DNA of 43,318 nt from Candidatus Woesebacteria bacterium (GCA_002686465.1 NZCP01000040.1:1-43318), one strand, 5' to 3'. Positions 25,868 through 35,220 are shown, numbered from the stretch's first letter. Program-made: numbers and translations. The notes: a model not told the origin generated them from the sequence alone.

Positions 25868-27913
25868 TCATTTTGAGAGTTTCTCTAGCTTATTTTGTAC
25901 TTCCTCATCATCAGGGTCAATATTCTGCAAAACATATTCTAGCTGCTCTCGGGCAAGAGCTTGTTTTCCTAAGGAGTCATAAATTGTTGCAAGCCCAACT
26001 CGACCATCATAGTAGTTTGGTTTGAGGGTTACAGATTCTTCGAGCACTTCTTCTGCCCGCTCAATTTGCCCTAAGCGACCATATAAAACTCCTAAGTTGT
26101 AGCGAACCTTTGGATCGGTCGGAGCAAGCTCGACAGCTTTTTCGAGAACAGGTAGGGCTTCGTGCAGATATTGCTGATCAACTTGGACGAGTCTATATAG
26201 GATAGTAACTCGAGACTTCAAAAGATTTAAATTGTATGGGGAGATGGTAGTGGCATATCTAGAAGCTTCATTGGCTAGTTGCGCGGATGCACCGTCGCCT
26301 TTCTCTTCCAGTTCGAGTGCGATACTAGATGTAATTTTTGCAAGCTGGTCATAGTATCTTGGCTCATCTGTTCGGAGAGATAACGCACTTTCTATTCTTT
26401 CCAGGGACAGAGCATACGATCCCTCTGTAGCTAAATTTTTAGACTTTGTAAAAAGTACATCAGCGTACCAGACATGAAAGACTTTTAGTAACAGGTAACA
26501 TGTAACAAGTATCAGCAGTAGGATGCTAGCGATTTGAAGGATGGAGAATTTTTTGTTTCTACTTGTTACTTCTAACTTGTCACTTGTTACCGACCATGCC
26601 AAAGCAGGAAAGAGGAAAAATAGTATAGCGACATTGACGACCGAGAAACCAAAAAAGTTGGTAATTAAAATGGAAGCATGTCCTGCAAGCAGTGCAGGTA
26701 AAAGATTCTGGCCCGATCGAAGTCTTGAGGCTATCAACCACACAGTTGCCCCAATAAAAATGAGGTATGAGACCAAGCCAAATGTTCCTGTTGTTGCTGC
26801 AAAGTTTAGATATTCGTTGTGCGCTTTGTTATAGAGGAAGTCCCATTCGGAAGTAAGGTTATGCTCAACTGGTCGAAATTGATAATAGGAGTAGGCGAAT
26901 GTCTCAACGCCGGTTCCTGTAAGGGGATATGCTCGCCAAGTGTTAATTGCACCGTTCCATACAATCTTTCGGATTTCCCCGGATTCTGTTCCTCCGGTCT
27001 CCAACACGGTCCCCGTGTTGGGATGATTTACGGTTGGTGGTTTACGATTAATATTATTTTGTATGACTTCTGTTGCACTTGGGGTCCAGGGAGTTCCGAA
27101 AATAGTAACAAGTAACAAGTAGAAAGTGATAAGTAATAGGAAAGGGCGAGTTAGTATTTTAAGGCGATCTTTATACAACCAGGCCATAGTTAACCAAAAA
27201 ACAGCGAAGGATGCTCCAAAGCCGAGTAGTCCTGAGCGGCTTTTTGTAAATAAAATTGCTGTGAAGAAAATAATAGACATACCAATCCACCACCATTTCT
27301 TTTTAGAAATTGCAAATGCCCAAGTGATTGGAATAATAGCTGTAAGCCATGCTGCGAACCAATTCGGCTGACCCAAAGTTGCAAAGATTCGCTCTTGAAC
27401 TTTTTGTACCCAGCAGTCGACCCCAAATTCTTTTTTCATGATAATGCAACTAGGACTTGATCCGAGACGTTCTGCAATTCCCCAAATGGAAACAATTAGT
27501 GCCGAAGCGAGCAGATTACGTATTGCGCTCCTTGTCTCCTGTTTTCCCATATTTGAGACAAACGCCCAGTAAAGAAAAAGGTAGGAAATCGTTGATAGTA
27601 ATCCGCCATGCGATCGAGAGTGATATCCCCAGATAGATGTATGCTGATCAATTGAAAAAACAGTGGAGATGATTTGCGCGGTTAAAAAAAGCAAAAGAGG
27701 AATATCAAGAATAGTGCGCCGAAAGATCAGTTTTCCCCCAAGGATAGATTTTATTGCCCAGGAGGCCGTAATTACGACCGTAATTACGTACGTTAGAATC
27801 ATTTTGTTAAATTCAAAAAGCTCAGAAGTTAGAGGGGTAAAGATGAAGGGGACAAGAAAAAAAAGAAGATAAAAGGAAGATTTGATAATTCTGTCTGCTG
27901 CTTGGAATAACAT
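25868..27913 (-). CDS. O-antigen ligase family protein with C-terminal TPR repeats
   Basis: Polytopic N-terminal part, WRAYPLTGTGVETFAYSYYQFRP...DFLYNKAHNEYLNFAATTG, then TPRs (APTDPKVRYNLGVLYGRLGQIERAEEVLEESVTLKPNYYD). Confidence 0.9.
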   Translation of the reverse strand: MLFQAADRIIKSSFYLLFFLVPFIFTPLTSELFEFNKMILTYVITVVITASWAIKSILGGKLIFRRTILDIPLLLFLTAQIISTVFSIDQHTSIWGYHSRSHGGLLSTISYLFLYWAFVSNMGKQETRSAIRNLLASALIVSIWGIAERLGSSPSCIIMKKEFGVDCWVQKVQERIFATLGQPNWFAAWLTAIIPITWAFAISKKKWWWIGMSIIFFTAILFTKSRSGLLGFGASFAVFWLTMAWLYKDRLKILTRPFLLLITFYLLLVTIFGTPWTPSATEVIQNNINRKPPTVNHPNTGTVLETGGTESGEIRKIVWNGAINTWRAYPLTGTGVETFAYSYYQFRPVEHNLTSEWDFLYNKAHNEYLNFAATTGTFGLVSYLIFIGATVWLIASRLRSGQNLLPALLAGHASILITNFFGFSVVNVAILFFLFPALAWSVTSDKLEVTSRNKKFSILQIASILLLILVTCYLLLKVFHVWYADVLFTKSKNLATEGSYALSLERIESALSLRTDEPRYYDQLAKITSSIALELEEKGDGASAQLANEASRYATTISPYNLNLLKSRVTILYRLVQVDQQYLHEALPVLEKAVELAPTDPKVRYNLGVLYGRLGQIERAEEVLEESVTLKPNYYDGRVGLATIYDSLGKQALAREQLEYVLQNIDPDDEEVQNKLEKLSK

Positions 27914-27981
27914 TAGATAGCTACAATTGTACCGTGACGAATGATATACTACAATCGCGCCGTCTGCTCCACATAACTTAA

Positions 27982-29043
27982 ATGTTAGATCGTTTATTCA
28001 GTCTATTCTCTCATGACGTAGGAATTGACCTCGGTACTGCTAATACTCTTGTGCATGTTCGGGGGAAGGGGATAGTAATCCGGGAACCTTCGGCTGTCGC
28101 CAGACATAGAAAGAGTAAAGAAATTCTTGCCATTGGAACTCAAGCAAAAAGGATGGAGGGGCGGACTCCACAAACTATCGAGACAGTTCGACCTCTTAAA
28201 GACGGTGTGATTGCTGACTTTGATGCAACAGCAGCAATGCTTGCCTATTTTGTAAGGCAGGTACACGAAACTCCTCAAGGTGTACGAATGATAGGACTAC
28301 CTAAAGTTCCAAAACCGCGTGTTGTTGTTGGTATACCATCCGATGTAACAGAAGTTGAGCGCAGAGCAGTTCAAGAAGCGGCTCTTGCCGCGGGAGCCAG
28401 ACAAGCCTTTTTAATTGAGGAGCCAATGGCTGCAGCTATTGGGGCTGGTATGAATGTAGAGGAACCAGGAGGAGTTTTTGTGGTTGATATTGGTGGGGGA
28501 ACAACAGAGATAGCAGTAATTTCCCTGGGTGGAATTGTTTTGAATCGGGGTTTAAGGGTTGCAGGAGACGAGATGGATGAGGCGATTATTAATTATCTTC
28601 GAATGCGATACTCACTCCTTCTTGGGATGGCCTCGGCAGAAGAGTTAAAACACCAAATTGGAAGTGCTATCCCACAAAAGAAAGAACGACATTATGTCGT
28701 TCGTGGACGGGATTTAGAAACTGGTTTACCTAAATCAGTGAAGGTTGCATCAAGCGAGCTTGTGGAGGCTCTTACCCCAATAATTCATCAGATTGTAACT
28801 CGGGTTGCCGATACACTTGAGGAGTCACCGCCGGAGTTAGTTGCCGATGTTATGGAGAGAGGGATACTTCTTGCGGGGGGTGGGGCGCTTATTCCAGAGA
28901 TTGATAAGCTGATCTCAGAGGAGGTAAAAATTCCGGTCTGGATTGCAGAAGACCCCCTGACTGCTGTTGCTCGCGGAACAGCAAAAGTTTTAGAAAATCC
29001 TAGCCTTTTGGCAAAAGTAAGAGTTACAGGCGGGCTGAGATAG
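27982..29043 (+). CDS. mreB: rod shape-determining protein MreB
   Basis: DVGIDLGTANTLVHVRGKGIVIREPSAVA...GVFVVDIGGGTTEIAVISLGGIV...GILLAGGGALI. Confidence 0.97.
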   Translation: MLDRLFSLFSHDVGIDLGTANTLVHVRGKGIVIREPSAVARHRKSKEILAIGTQAKRMEGRTPQTIETVRPLKDGVIADFDATAAMLAYFVRQVHETPQGVRMIGLPKVPKPRVVVGIPSDVTEVERRAVQEAALAAGARQAFLIEEPMAAAIGAGMNVEEPGGVFVVDIGGGTTEIAVISLGGIVLNRGLRVAGDEMDEAIINYLRMRYSLLLGMASAEELKHQIGSAIPQKKERHYVVRGRDLETGLPKSVKVASSELVEALTPIIHQIVTRVADTLEESPPELVADVMERGILLAGGGALIPEIDKLISEEVKIPVWIAEDPLTAVARGTAKVLENPSLLAKVRVTGGLR

Positions 29044-29112
29044 CCTTTTCCACAAGACGTATATACGCCGCCAAAAAGTTGACAACCACCATATTAAGCC
29101 TATAATACTCCT

Positions 29113-30180
29113 ATGGTAGAAGGAGAGCAGAGACTACAGCAAAGACTATTCACAAAAAGATCTTTCTTAACCGGACTTGGTGCAACTGCCGCCCTCGCAG
29201 TTCTTTCCGCCTGCCAACCAAAAGAAAATACTTCTACTTATGTCTTTACTAGGAAAGAGCTTAACGCTTTACCGGACAGAGTTGAGGCGCCGTTAGATAT
29301 AAGAGAAAGGGAGCTAGTCGATCCTCTCGAGTCAATGCGCGTTGCGCAAAACCGTAAAATAGATCGAGAGAGGTCGTTAATTACAAGACGACAAATATCA
29401 GAATCCCTCTCGAACTCCTCGTCTCGTTTAGTTAAGAAGATCGCTCGGAACTTAAGGTTTTTGCAAACTTTAGAAGTTCGCCCTCCGGGGTTTTCGGAAT
29501 GGTTTACATCCTTACCAGTGGCGACAAGATATGGGGATTATGGCAAGTCTAGTGCCACTGTTGAAATAGAGAGGGATAAACTCGACCCAGTTATGTATCG
29601 TAAAGATGATCAGTGGACAATGATGCTAGATGTGAGTAGTCTTGAGTTTTATATTAATCTAAATGCGCCAAATGTCGAAGAAGATAAAGACGAATTAACG
29701 GAAGGGCTTGGTTGGTGCGCCCAACATGTATTTTGCACGCTCTTTTTGAAAATGGCTTCTGAGTATTATGATTTGGATCAAGCAATGCATCCTGCAAGGA
29801 TAACGGACTCGGAAGGAAATTTAATTGTTGATAGAGAGATCCAGTCGAGAATAGGAGCAGAGAATTTTGTTAGAAGGTGGTTTAATCCTAAAAGTTATAT
29901 CAGTTATCTACCTAGAAATTTATCAGATCTTTTTATAGGTGTAGAAGCTTCTCGATTAGTCGCGAGAGGAGAGTTACCAAAGGATCTTGATGGCTCTCTT
30001 GGTAAAGCAATGAGGTTGATTGAGAGAAACCCTATTGCACAAAAGCAGATTCTTGACTTTGCCGGTACGTGGGTTGAAAGTGATACCTTTTTGCCGCCTA
30101 ACGGTATAACCAAAACTGCCTTTATGGGTCCAATTTCGCATGCTGTTAGTCTTCTCGAAGAGGCAAGAAGCGAATCATAA
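29113..30180 (+). CDS. exported lipoprotein-like hypothetical protein
   Basis: KRSFLTGLGATAALAVLSAC signal/lipobox; TATAAT 6 nt before ATG. Confidence 0.65.
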   Translation: MVEGEQRLQQRLFTKRSFLTGLGATAALAVLSACQPKENTSTYVFTRKELNALPDRVEAPLDIRERELVDPLESMRVAQNRKIDRERSLITRRQISESLSNSSSRLVKKIARNLRFLQTLEVRPPGFSEWFTSLPVATRYGDYGKSSATVEIERDKLDPVMYRKDDQWTMMLDVSSLEFYINLNAPNVEEDKDELTEGLGWCAQHVFCTLFLKMASEYYDLDQAMHPARITDSEGNLIVDREIQSRIGAENFVRRWFNPKSYISYLPRNLSDLFIGVEASRLVARGELPKDLDGSLGKAMRLIERNPIAQKQILDFAGTWVESDTFLPPNGITKTAFMGPISHAVSLLEEARSES

Positions 30181-30186
30181 GAAGAG

Positions 30187-30456
30187 TTAGAAGAGATTAA
30201 ACTTTCTTTCTTCGTTCTTGGGTCTTTTCGATATTGCACGAGTTGTCTTTCTGTAGACAAACTCAAGACAGCCTGTCATTACAGCAAGGCCGAAAATACT
30301 ATCTGCGTATATTTTCTTGGCTGTTCCAGTCCCCCTGCCGGATATCAGATCCTGATCAGCACTTTCTCCAATCTCAGATGCATGACCTATCATTTCTTCT
30401 GCTAAGAAAGTTTTTCTTGAACCTGGTTTTCTGACTTCGATTTGTTCAACGCTCAT
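30187..30456 (-). CDS. hypothetical protein
   Basis: 89-aa ORF convergent with the preceding gene. Confidence 0.45.
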   Translation of the reverse strand: MSVEQIEVRKPGSRKTFLAEEMIGHASEIGESADQDLISGRGTGTAKKIYADSIFGLAVMTGCLEFVYRKTTRAISKRPKNEERKFNLF

Positions 30457-30524
30457 TTCTTCTGATTATAGTCTTCGCCCACATGGCTGTCAAAACATCT
30501 GGCGTTGCGTGGTAAAATGTTTGC

Positions 30525-31328
30525 ATGACAACTTCTAAGAAGAGTCCATACTCCTTGGCCATTGTTTATCTTCTTTTGGCAGTGCTTTTGTATTTTCTGG
30601 ATTCGCGGGGAACTTTGGGATCTGTACACAGTGCTACCCAGGCATTAACCACTCCTGTTCGAAGTTTTCTTTTTAACACAAAACAAAATATTCTTTCCCC
30701 ACTTTCTGTGTTTTCTGATTCTAGCAAGCAAGAACAAAGGGTAAAAGAGCTTGAAGAAAAGAATGCCTCGCTTTCTGCGCAACTGGCAAAGTTGACTGGA
30801 CTTCAAGAGGAAAACGAAAAGATGCGACGCCTTTTGGGCACTGATCTTCCACCTTCTTGGCAGTTTGCGACGGCTCGCGTGGTGACGGTTACAGCGGATA
30901 CACTCGTTCTCACAAGCGATCACGCTCCTCAAGATGATACTTCTGTGATTACCACCAAAGAATCTGGAATTTTTGTAGGTAGAGTTCAGGAGGTTAAGGG
31001 AAAAGAAGTTCAGATATTGTTGCCAAGTCATTCTTCATCAAAAATCCCGGTTATTGTGCGAGATTCTGAAAGTGGTTTGCGTCAAGCTTCTGGAATTGGT
31101 GTTGGTCGAGGAGGAAGGGCGGTCTTAGAGCAAGTATTGACTAGCGAGCAAATTAAAGAAGGAGATTTGATTTTAACTTCCGGAGAAGGAGGAGTGCCGG
31201 AAGAACTTCTTCTTGGCTACGTCGCGGAAGTTTCTAGGGTAGAGGGTGCCGCTTGGCAACAAGCAGAAATAAAAAGCGCAGTTGACTTAGATGACCTAGA
31301 TTTTGTATTTTTTGTTACTAAGTTTTAG
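30525..31328 (+). CDS. mreC: rod shape-determining protein MreC
   Basis: TM, coiled coil EQRVKELEEKNASLSAQLAKLTGLQEENEKMRRLLG, then GIFVGRVQEVKGKEVQILLPSHSSSKIPVIV...GDLILTSGEGGVPEELLLGYV. Confidence 0.92.
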   Translation: MTTSKKSPYSLAIVYLLLAVLLYFLDSRGTLGSVHSATQALTTPVRSFLFNTKQNILSPLSVFSDSSKQEQRVKELEEKNASLSAQLAKLTGLQEENEKMRRLLGTDLPPSWQFATARVVTVTADTLVLTSDHAPQDDTSVITTKESGIFVGRVQEVKGKEVQILLPSHSSSKIPVIVRDSESGLRQASGIGVGRGGRAVLEQVLTSEQIKEGDLILTSGEGGVPEELLLGYVAEVSRVEGAAWQQAEIKSAVDLDDLDFVFFVTKF

Positions 31329-31331
31329 CTA

Positions 31332-31757
31332 ATGTCGGCAAATTTATTTTTGTTACTATCTTTGATCTTCTCCCTTTTACAAGGCTCTTTTTTGCCTCCT
31401 GTTTTAGTAGAAGGAGCGATTGTTCTTCTGGTAGTTCTAGCCGCCCCTCCTCGTCAAGCGTTTCTTGCACTTTTTGCAGGCGGTATAATCTTTGATCTTG
31501 TTCAATCCCAAACCTTAGGTTTGACGTCTCTTGTTTTCTTATTGAGTGGAGTTGCTATTCTTGCTATGCGGGATCAACTGCCACTCCAAAAGCCTATTGT
31601 TGCAGGGGTCGTTGCGGCTCTTGTTACACTTGTGCGGGCAAAGGTTGTTTTTGCAAGCTTTCTTTTTGCACCCTCCGTTGTTGTAGGACTTTTGACCATC
31701 CTGATATTCCTGTTTGTTTGGCAGCCGCTATCCAGTAGTAGGATTAGACTTCAATAA
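31332..31757 (+). CDS. mreD: rod shape-determining protein MreD-like
   Basis: Small polytopic membrane protein between mreC and PBP2. Confidence 0.7.
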   Translation: MSANLFLLLSLIFSLLQGSFLPPVLVEGAIVLLVVLAAPPRQAFLALFAGGIIFDLVQSQTLGLTSLVFLLSGVAILAMRDQLPLQKPIVAGVVAALVTLVRAKVVFASFLFAPSVVVGLLTILIFLFVWQPLSSSRIRLQ

Positions 31758-33523
31758 TGAGAAAATATCAGAAACTTGGACCTGTTTTTGGGGAGAGGAT
31801 TACAAGGGGAGGAGTTTTTAGGAAACATCAAAGTTCTAAATATTCTCCGCGCTGGGTAATACTTGCAGGAGTTCTTGTAGTCTCGATCTTGATCGGGATT
31901 GCCCGACTGGTCGATTTGCAAATTATTCGAGGATCGTACTTCAAAGCTTTGGCTGAAGGAAATCGCGTTCGGCACATCCCAATTAAGGCCCCAAGGGGGG
32001 AAATATTGGATACGGCAGGCCATGCCCTTGCCCGTAATATCCCCGTTTATAAGCTAGCTACTTTTTCGGAAGGCGGAGTGGTTGTAGAAACCGAAGGTAT
32101 ATCTCGCGAAGAGGCTTTACTTATCCAAGCCTCAGATCCTGAAAGATCTGGGAGAATTTTGGTAGACATTGGGAGAGAATATCCACTTGGGGTAGCAGCT
32201 GCCCATGTTGTCGGTTATGTTAATGAAGCAGCTCCGGAAGAAGTTGGGGAGTCACCTAATTGTGACTTAAGGTCTAGAACGCCGTATGCACTTGGCGATC
32301 TTGTTGGGCGAATAGGTATTGAGGCTCAATATGAATGTATTTTGCGAGGAGTAAATGGCGAAGAATTAATTGAAGTTGACTCGCAAGGACGTTTGATCAG
32401 GCGATTAGGTCGACGCGAGCCGATCTCAGGAACCAGTATTACGCTCTCTATATATAGTAGTCTCCAAGAAGCCTCATATCAGGCACTAATTGATGCACCG
32501 AATGAAGAGGGGACCAGACCGGCGCGCGAGGATGGAATAACCGTGCGCGGGGCTGTTGTTGCACAAGACCCCCGAACTGGCGAGGTTCTATCACTTGTAT
32601 CTGTTCCGTCGTTTGACCCTGCGCGCTTGGGGGAAAAATACGAGGAATATAAAAGGGATGAAAATTTGCCATTTTTCAACCGTGCTATTGGGGGGGCGTA
32701 TGCCCCGGGGTCAACTTTTAAGATTGCTGTCGCAGCAGCCAGCCTTGAGGAGGAAAAAATTAATGAGGACTATGAGTATGAGGATAAAGGTATTATCACT
32801 GTCAACGATTTTTCGTACAGAAATTGGTATTTTACTCAATACGGCCGAACAGAGGGATTCATAAAAATTGTTCGAGCAATAACGCGTTCAACCGATACGT
32901 TTTTCTATAAAGTTGGGGAACTTGTCGGGGTTGACAGCTTGGGTGATTGGGCAGGAAAATTTGGGTTAGGGAAGCTGGCTGGAATTGATCTTCCCGGGGA
33001 AAAAGCAGGACTAGTGCCCACTCCTGAGTGGAAACAAGAAGTAAAAGGTGATCGGTGGTATCTGGGGAACACTTACCATTTGAGTATTGGACAGGGAGAT
33101 ATATTGACCACACCGCTGCAGGTAAACATGATGGCTGGCGTTATAGCCGCTGGTGGTAAATTATGTGTTCCTAATGTGTTGAAGGATGATGCGTCACAAG
33201 ATGATAAATGCGAAGAAGTAGGAGTAAAGGATGAAACGATTAAGCTGATTACAGAAGGGATGGTTGGGGCGTGTAGCTTGGGAGGGACGGCATATCCGTT
33301 ATTTACATTCGAACCTAAGGTAGCGTGTAAAACAGGGACTGCAGAGTTTGGAGGTAGTGACAAAACACATGCCTGGCTAACTGCGTTTGCACCCGCCTTC
33401 GCCGAGGCTTCGGCGGGCAAGCCAGAGATTGCAGTAACTGCTTTGGTTGAGGGAGGCGGGGAAGGATCCCGAGTTGCTGCACCAGTAGTGAAAAAAGTTC
33501 TAGAGGAGTGGTTTAGTAAGTAG
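31757..33523 (+). CDS. mrdA: penicillin-binding protein 2 (transpeptidase)
   Basis: APRGEILDTAGHALARN; GAYAPGSTFKIAVAAASLE (SxxK); ITRSTDTFFYKVGE (SxD-like); ACKTGTAEFGG (KTG). Confidence 0.95.
   Translation: MRKYQKLGPVFGERITRGGVFRKHQSSKYSPRWVILAGVLVVSILIGIARLVDLQIIRGSYFKALAEGNRVRHIPIKAPRGEILDTAGHALARNIPVYKLATFSEGGVVVETEGISREEALLIQASDPERSGRILVDIGREYPLGVAAAHVVGYVNEAAPEEVGESPNCDLRSRTPYALGDLVGRIGIEAQYECILRGVNGEELIEVDSQGRLIRRLGRREPISGTSITLSIYSSLQEASYQALIDAPNEEGTRPAREDGITVRGAVVAQDPRTGEVLSLVSVPSFDPARLGEKYEEYKRDENLPFFNRAIGGAYAPGSTFKIAVAAASLEEEKINEDYEYEDKGIITVNDFSYRNWYFTQYGRTEGFIKIVRAITRSTDTFFYKVGELVGVDSLGDWAGKFGLGKLAGIDLPGEKAGLVPTPEWKQEVKGDRWYLGNTYHLSIGQGDILTTPLQVNMMAGVIAAGGKLCVPNVLKDDASQDDKCEEVGVKDETIKLITEGMVGACSLGGTAYPLFTFEPKVACKTGTAEFGGSDKTHAWLTAFAPAFAEASAGKPEIAVTALVEGGGEGSRVAAPVVKKVLEEWFSK
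33392..33417. repeat. GC-rich palindromic element inside PBP2
   Basis: CCCGCC-TTCGCCGAGGCTTC-GGCGGG encoding AFAEASAGKP. Confidence 0.75.
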
Positions 33524-33532
33524 TATATACTA

Positions 33533-33892
33533 TTATAATTTGATGCATTCTCCGCTTGCATCGGGATAATTTCCGTCAAGTTGGCATTTATAGCCTTTTG
33601 GGCACTGGTATTCAGGAAGATTTGCAGCTATTCCTCCACAAAACTTCCTTTCTACACCATCTGTATCGTCTGGTGGGTCCATCTTTTTAATCTGGATTTT
33701 CTTATACAAAGTTTGCGCAATCGATGGGTTCCAGCCTAGGGTTAGTTCTCTTGGGCACGGCGGGCACTGATTAGGATATACCATCGGGCAAGCACAAGTT
33801 GTTTGTTCGTAACGAAAGGGAATTGGTGCAAAAAATGCGGCAAGTATTAGTGTGGTAACCAGAATAGGGATTAGAGTCAAACCCTTTTGCAT
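33533..33892 (-). CDS. Cys-rich membrane-anchored/secreted hypothetical protein
   Basis: N-terminal TM; TTCACPMVYPNQCPPCPRE...CGGIAANLPEYQCPKGYKCQLDGNYPDASGEC; TATAAT 8 nt upstream. Confidence 0.65.
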   Translation of the reverse strand: MQKGLTLIPILVTTLILAAFFAPIPFRYEQTTCACPMVYPNQCPPCPRELTLGWNPSIAQTLYKKIQIKKMDPPDDTDGVERKFCGGIAANLPEYQCPKGYKCQLDGNYPDASGECIKL

Positions 33893-33943
33893 AGATCTAC
33901 ATTATATCACTCTTAGAGGTGGTACCAGTTAAGAATTCACGGC

Positions 33944-34065
33944 GAGTGAAAACTAGTGTTTTAGGATTTTCAACCACATGGCATGATAGCCTTTTTGAGG
34001 CTGAAAATCAACCTATAGCATAGCATGAAACCTGTGTGCAATGTGGCTTTACACCGTGAATATGC
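33944..34065. ncRNA. candidate structured RNA/leader upstream of dprA
   Basis: Outer arms ATTCACGG and CCGTGAAT; nested GATTTTC/GAAAATC and AGCCT-N5-AGGCT; CCACAT/ATGTGG. Confidence 0.35.
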
Positions 34066-34077
34066 TATCGTATTTGT

Positions 34078-35205
34078 ATGACAGAACGCGAATCATGGAT
34101 TGCATTTAGTGCGTTTCCACAGATAGGACCTGCACGTTTCACGCTGATTAAGAAATATTTTGGTAATGCAAAAAAAGCATGGAAAGCACCGATAGGGGAA
34201 TATATAAAAATAGGGTTTAGCAAAAAGTTAGCAGACAGTTTTGAGAAGTTCAGAAAAGAAAAATTCGACATCGGGTCGTATTTAGTCCAGTTAGACAAAC
34301 TTGGTATACAGGTCTTAAGGTATGATGATACTGATTACCCAGAAAGGCTAAAAAAGATTGATGATTCGCCATATATCTTATACGTCAGGAAATCTCTAAA
34401 AAGTATCAGAAGTATTAAAAATACCATAGATATCAAAGGCCTGTCTGACGTATCCGTGGCAGTGGTTGGGACGAGAAAGATGACATCATATGGACGCGAA
34501 GTTACAGAAAGATTGGTAACAGAGTTAGTAAACGCAGGGGTTACGATCATTAGTGGGCTTGCATTGGGAATTGATAGTGTTGCACATAGAACTGCGATAG
34601 ATACGGGAGGGCGAACAATCGCAGTTTTAGGTGGTGGATTGGACGAAATTTACCCTCCGTCTAATCGACAGCTAGCAGCCGAGATACTTGGAAAAGATCG
34701 AGGACTTCTGTTATCCGAATATCCATTATTTTATCCATCTATGCCCCAAAACTTCCCTGTCAGAAACCGTATAGTTTCCGGTCTTTCGCAAGGTATTGTA
34801 GTTGTTGAGGGCATGAAGAAATCGGGTACTCTTTTGACTGCATCGAGTGCTGCCTCCCAAGGAAGAGAGGTATTTGCGGTTCCTGGACCTATTACATCCC
34901 CTACATCACAAGCGCCGAATTTTTTGATTAGACAGGGTGCTAAGCTTGTTGAGAGTGCAGAGGATATTCTTGAGGAATTGAAAATCGAATCTAGAGTTGT
35001 GAAGATGGAAGCTAGAAAGGTAATTCCTGAGACGAAAGAAGAGAAGAAACTCTTGAAGGTTTTGGAGACAGAAGGGTTAGATATTGATACTATTGTTAGA
35101 ATGAGTGGTTTGCAAGCAGGAGTTGTGCTGGGTACACTGACGCAAATGGAGCTTAAAGGCTTAGTGCGGAACATGGGAGGTATATATCGCACTAATAGCG
35201 AATAG
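34078..35205 (+). CDS. dprA: DNA-processing protein DprA
   Basis: VAVVGTRKMTSYGREVTERLVTELVNAGVTIISGLALGIDSVAHRTAIDTGGRTIAVLGGGLDEIYPPSNRQLA...FPVRNRIVSGLSQGIVVVEG. Confidence 0.95.
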   Translation: MTERESWIAFSAFPQIGPARFTLIKKYFGNAKKAWKAPIGEYIKIGFSKKLADSFEKFRKEKFDIGSYLVQLDKLGIQVLRYDDTDYPERLKKIDDSPYILYVRKSLKSIRSIKNTIDIKGLSDVSVAVVGTRKMTSYGREVTERLVTELVNAGVTIISGLALGIDSVAHRTAIDTGGRTIAVLGGGLDEIYPPSNRQLAAEILGKDRGLLLSEYPLFYPSMPQNFPVRNRIVSGLSQGIVVVEGMKKSGTLLTASSAASQGREVFAVPGPITSPTSQAPNFLIRQGAKLVESAEDILEELKIESRVVKMEARKVIPETKEEKKLLKVLETEGLDIDTIVRMSGLQAGVVLGTLTQMELKGLVRNMGGIYRTNSE

Positions 35206-35220
35206 AGCAAATTAAAGCTA

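Noticed and set aside
33073-33579. ORF of 168 aa on the minus strand
   Set aside because: Antisense shadow of PBP2.
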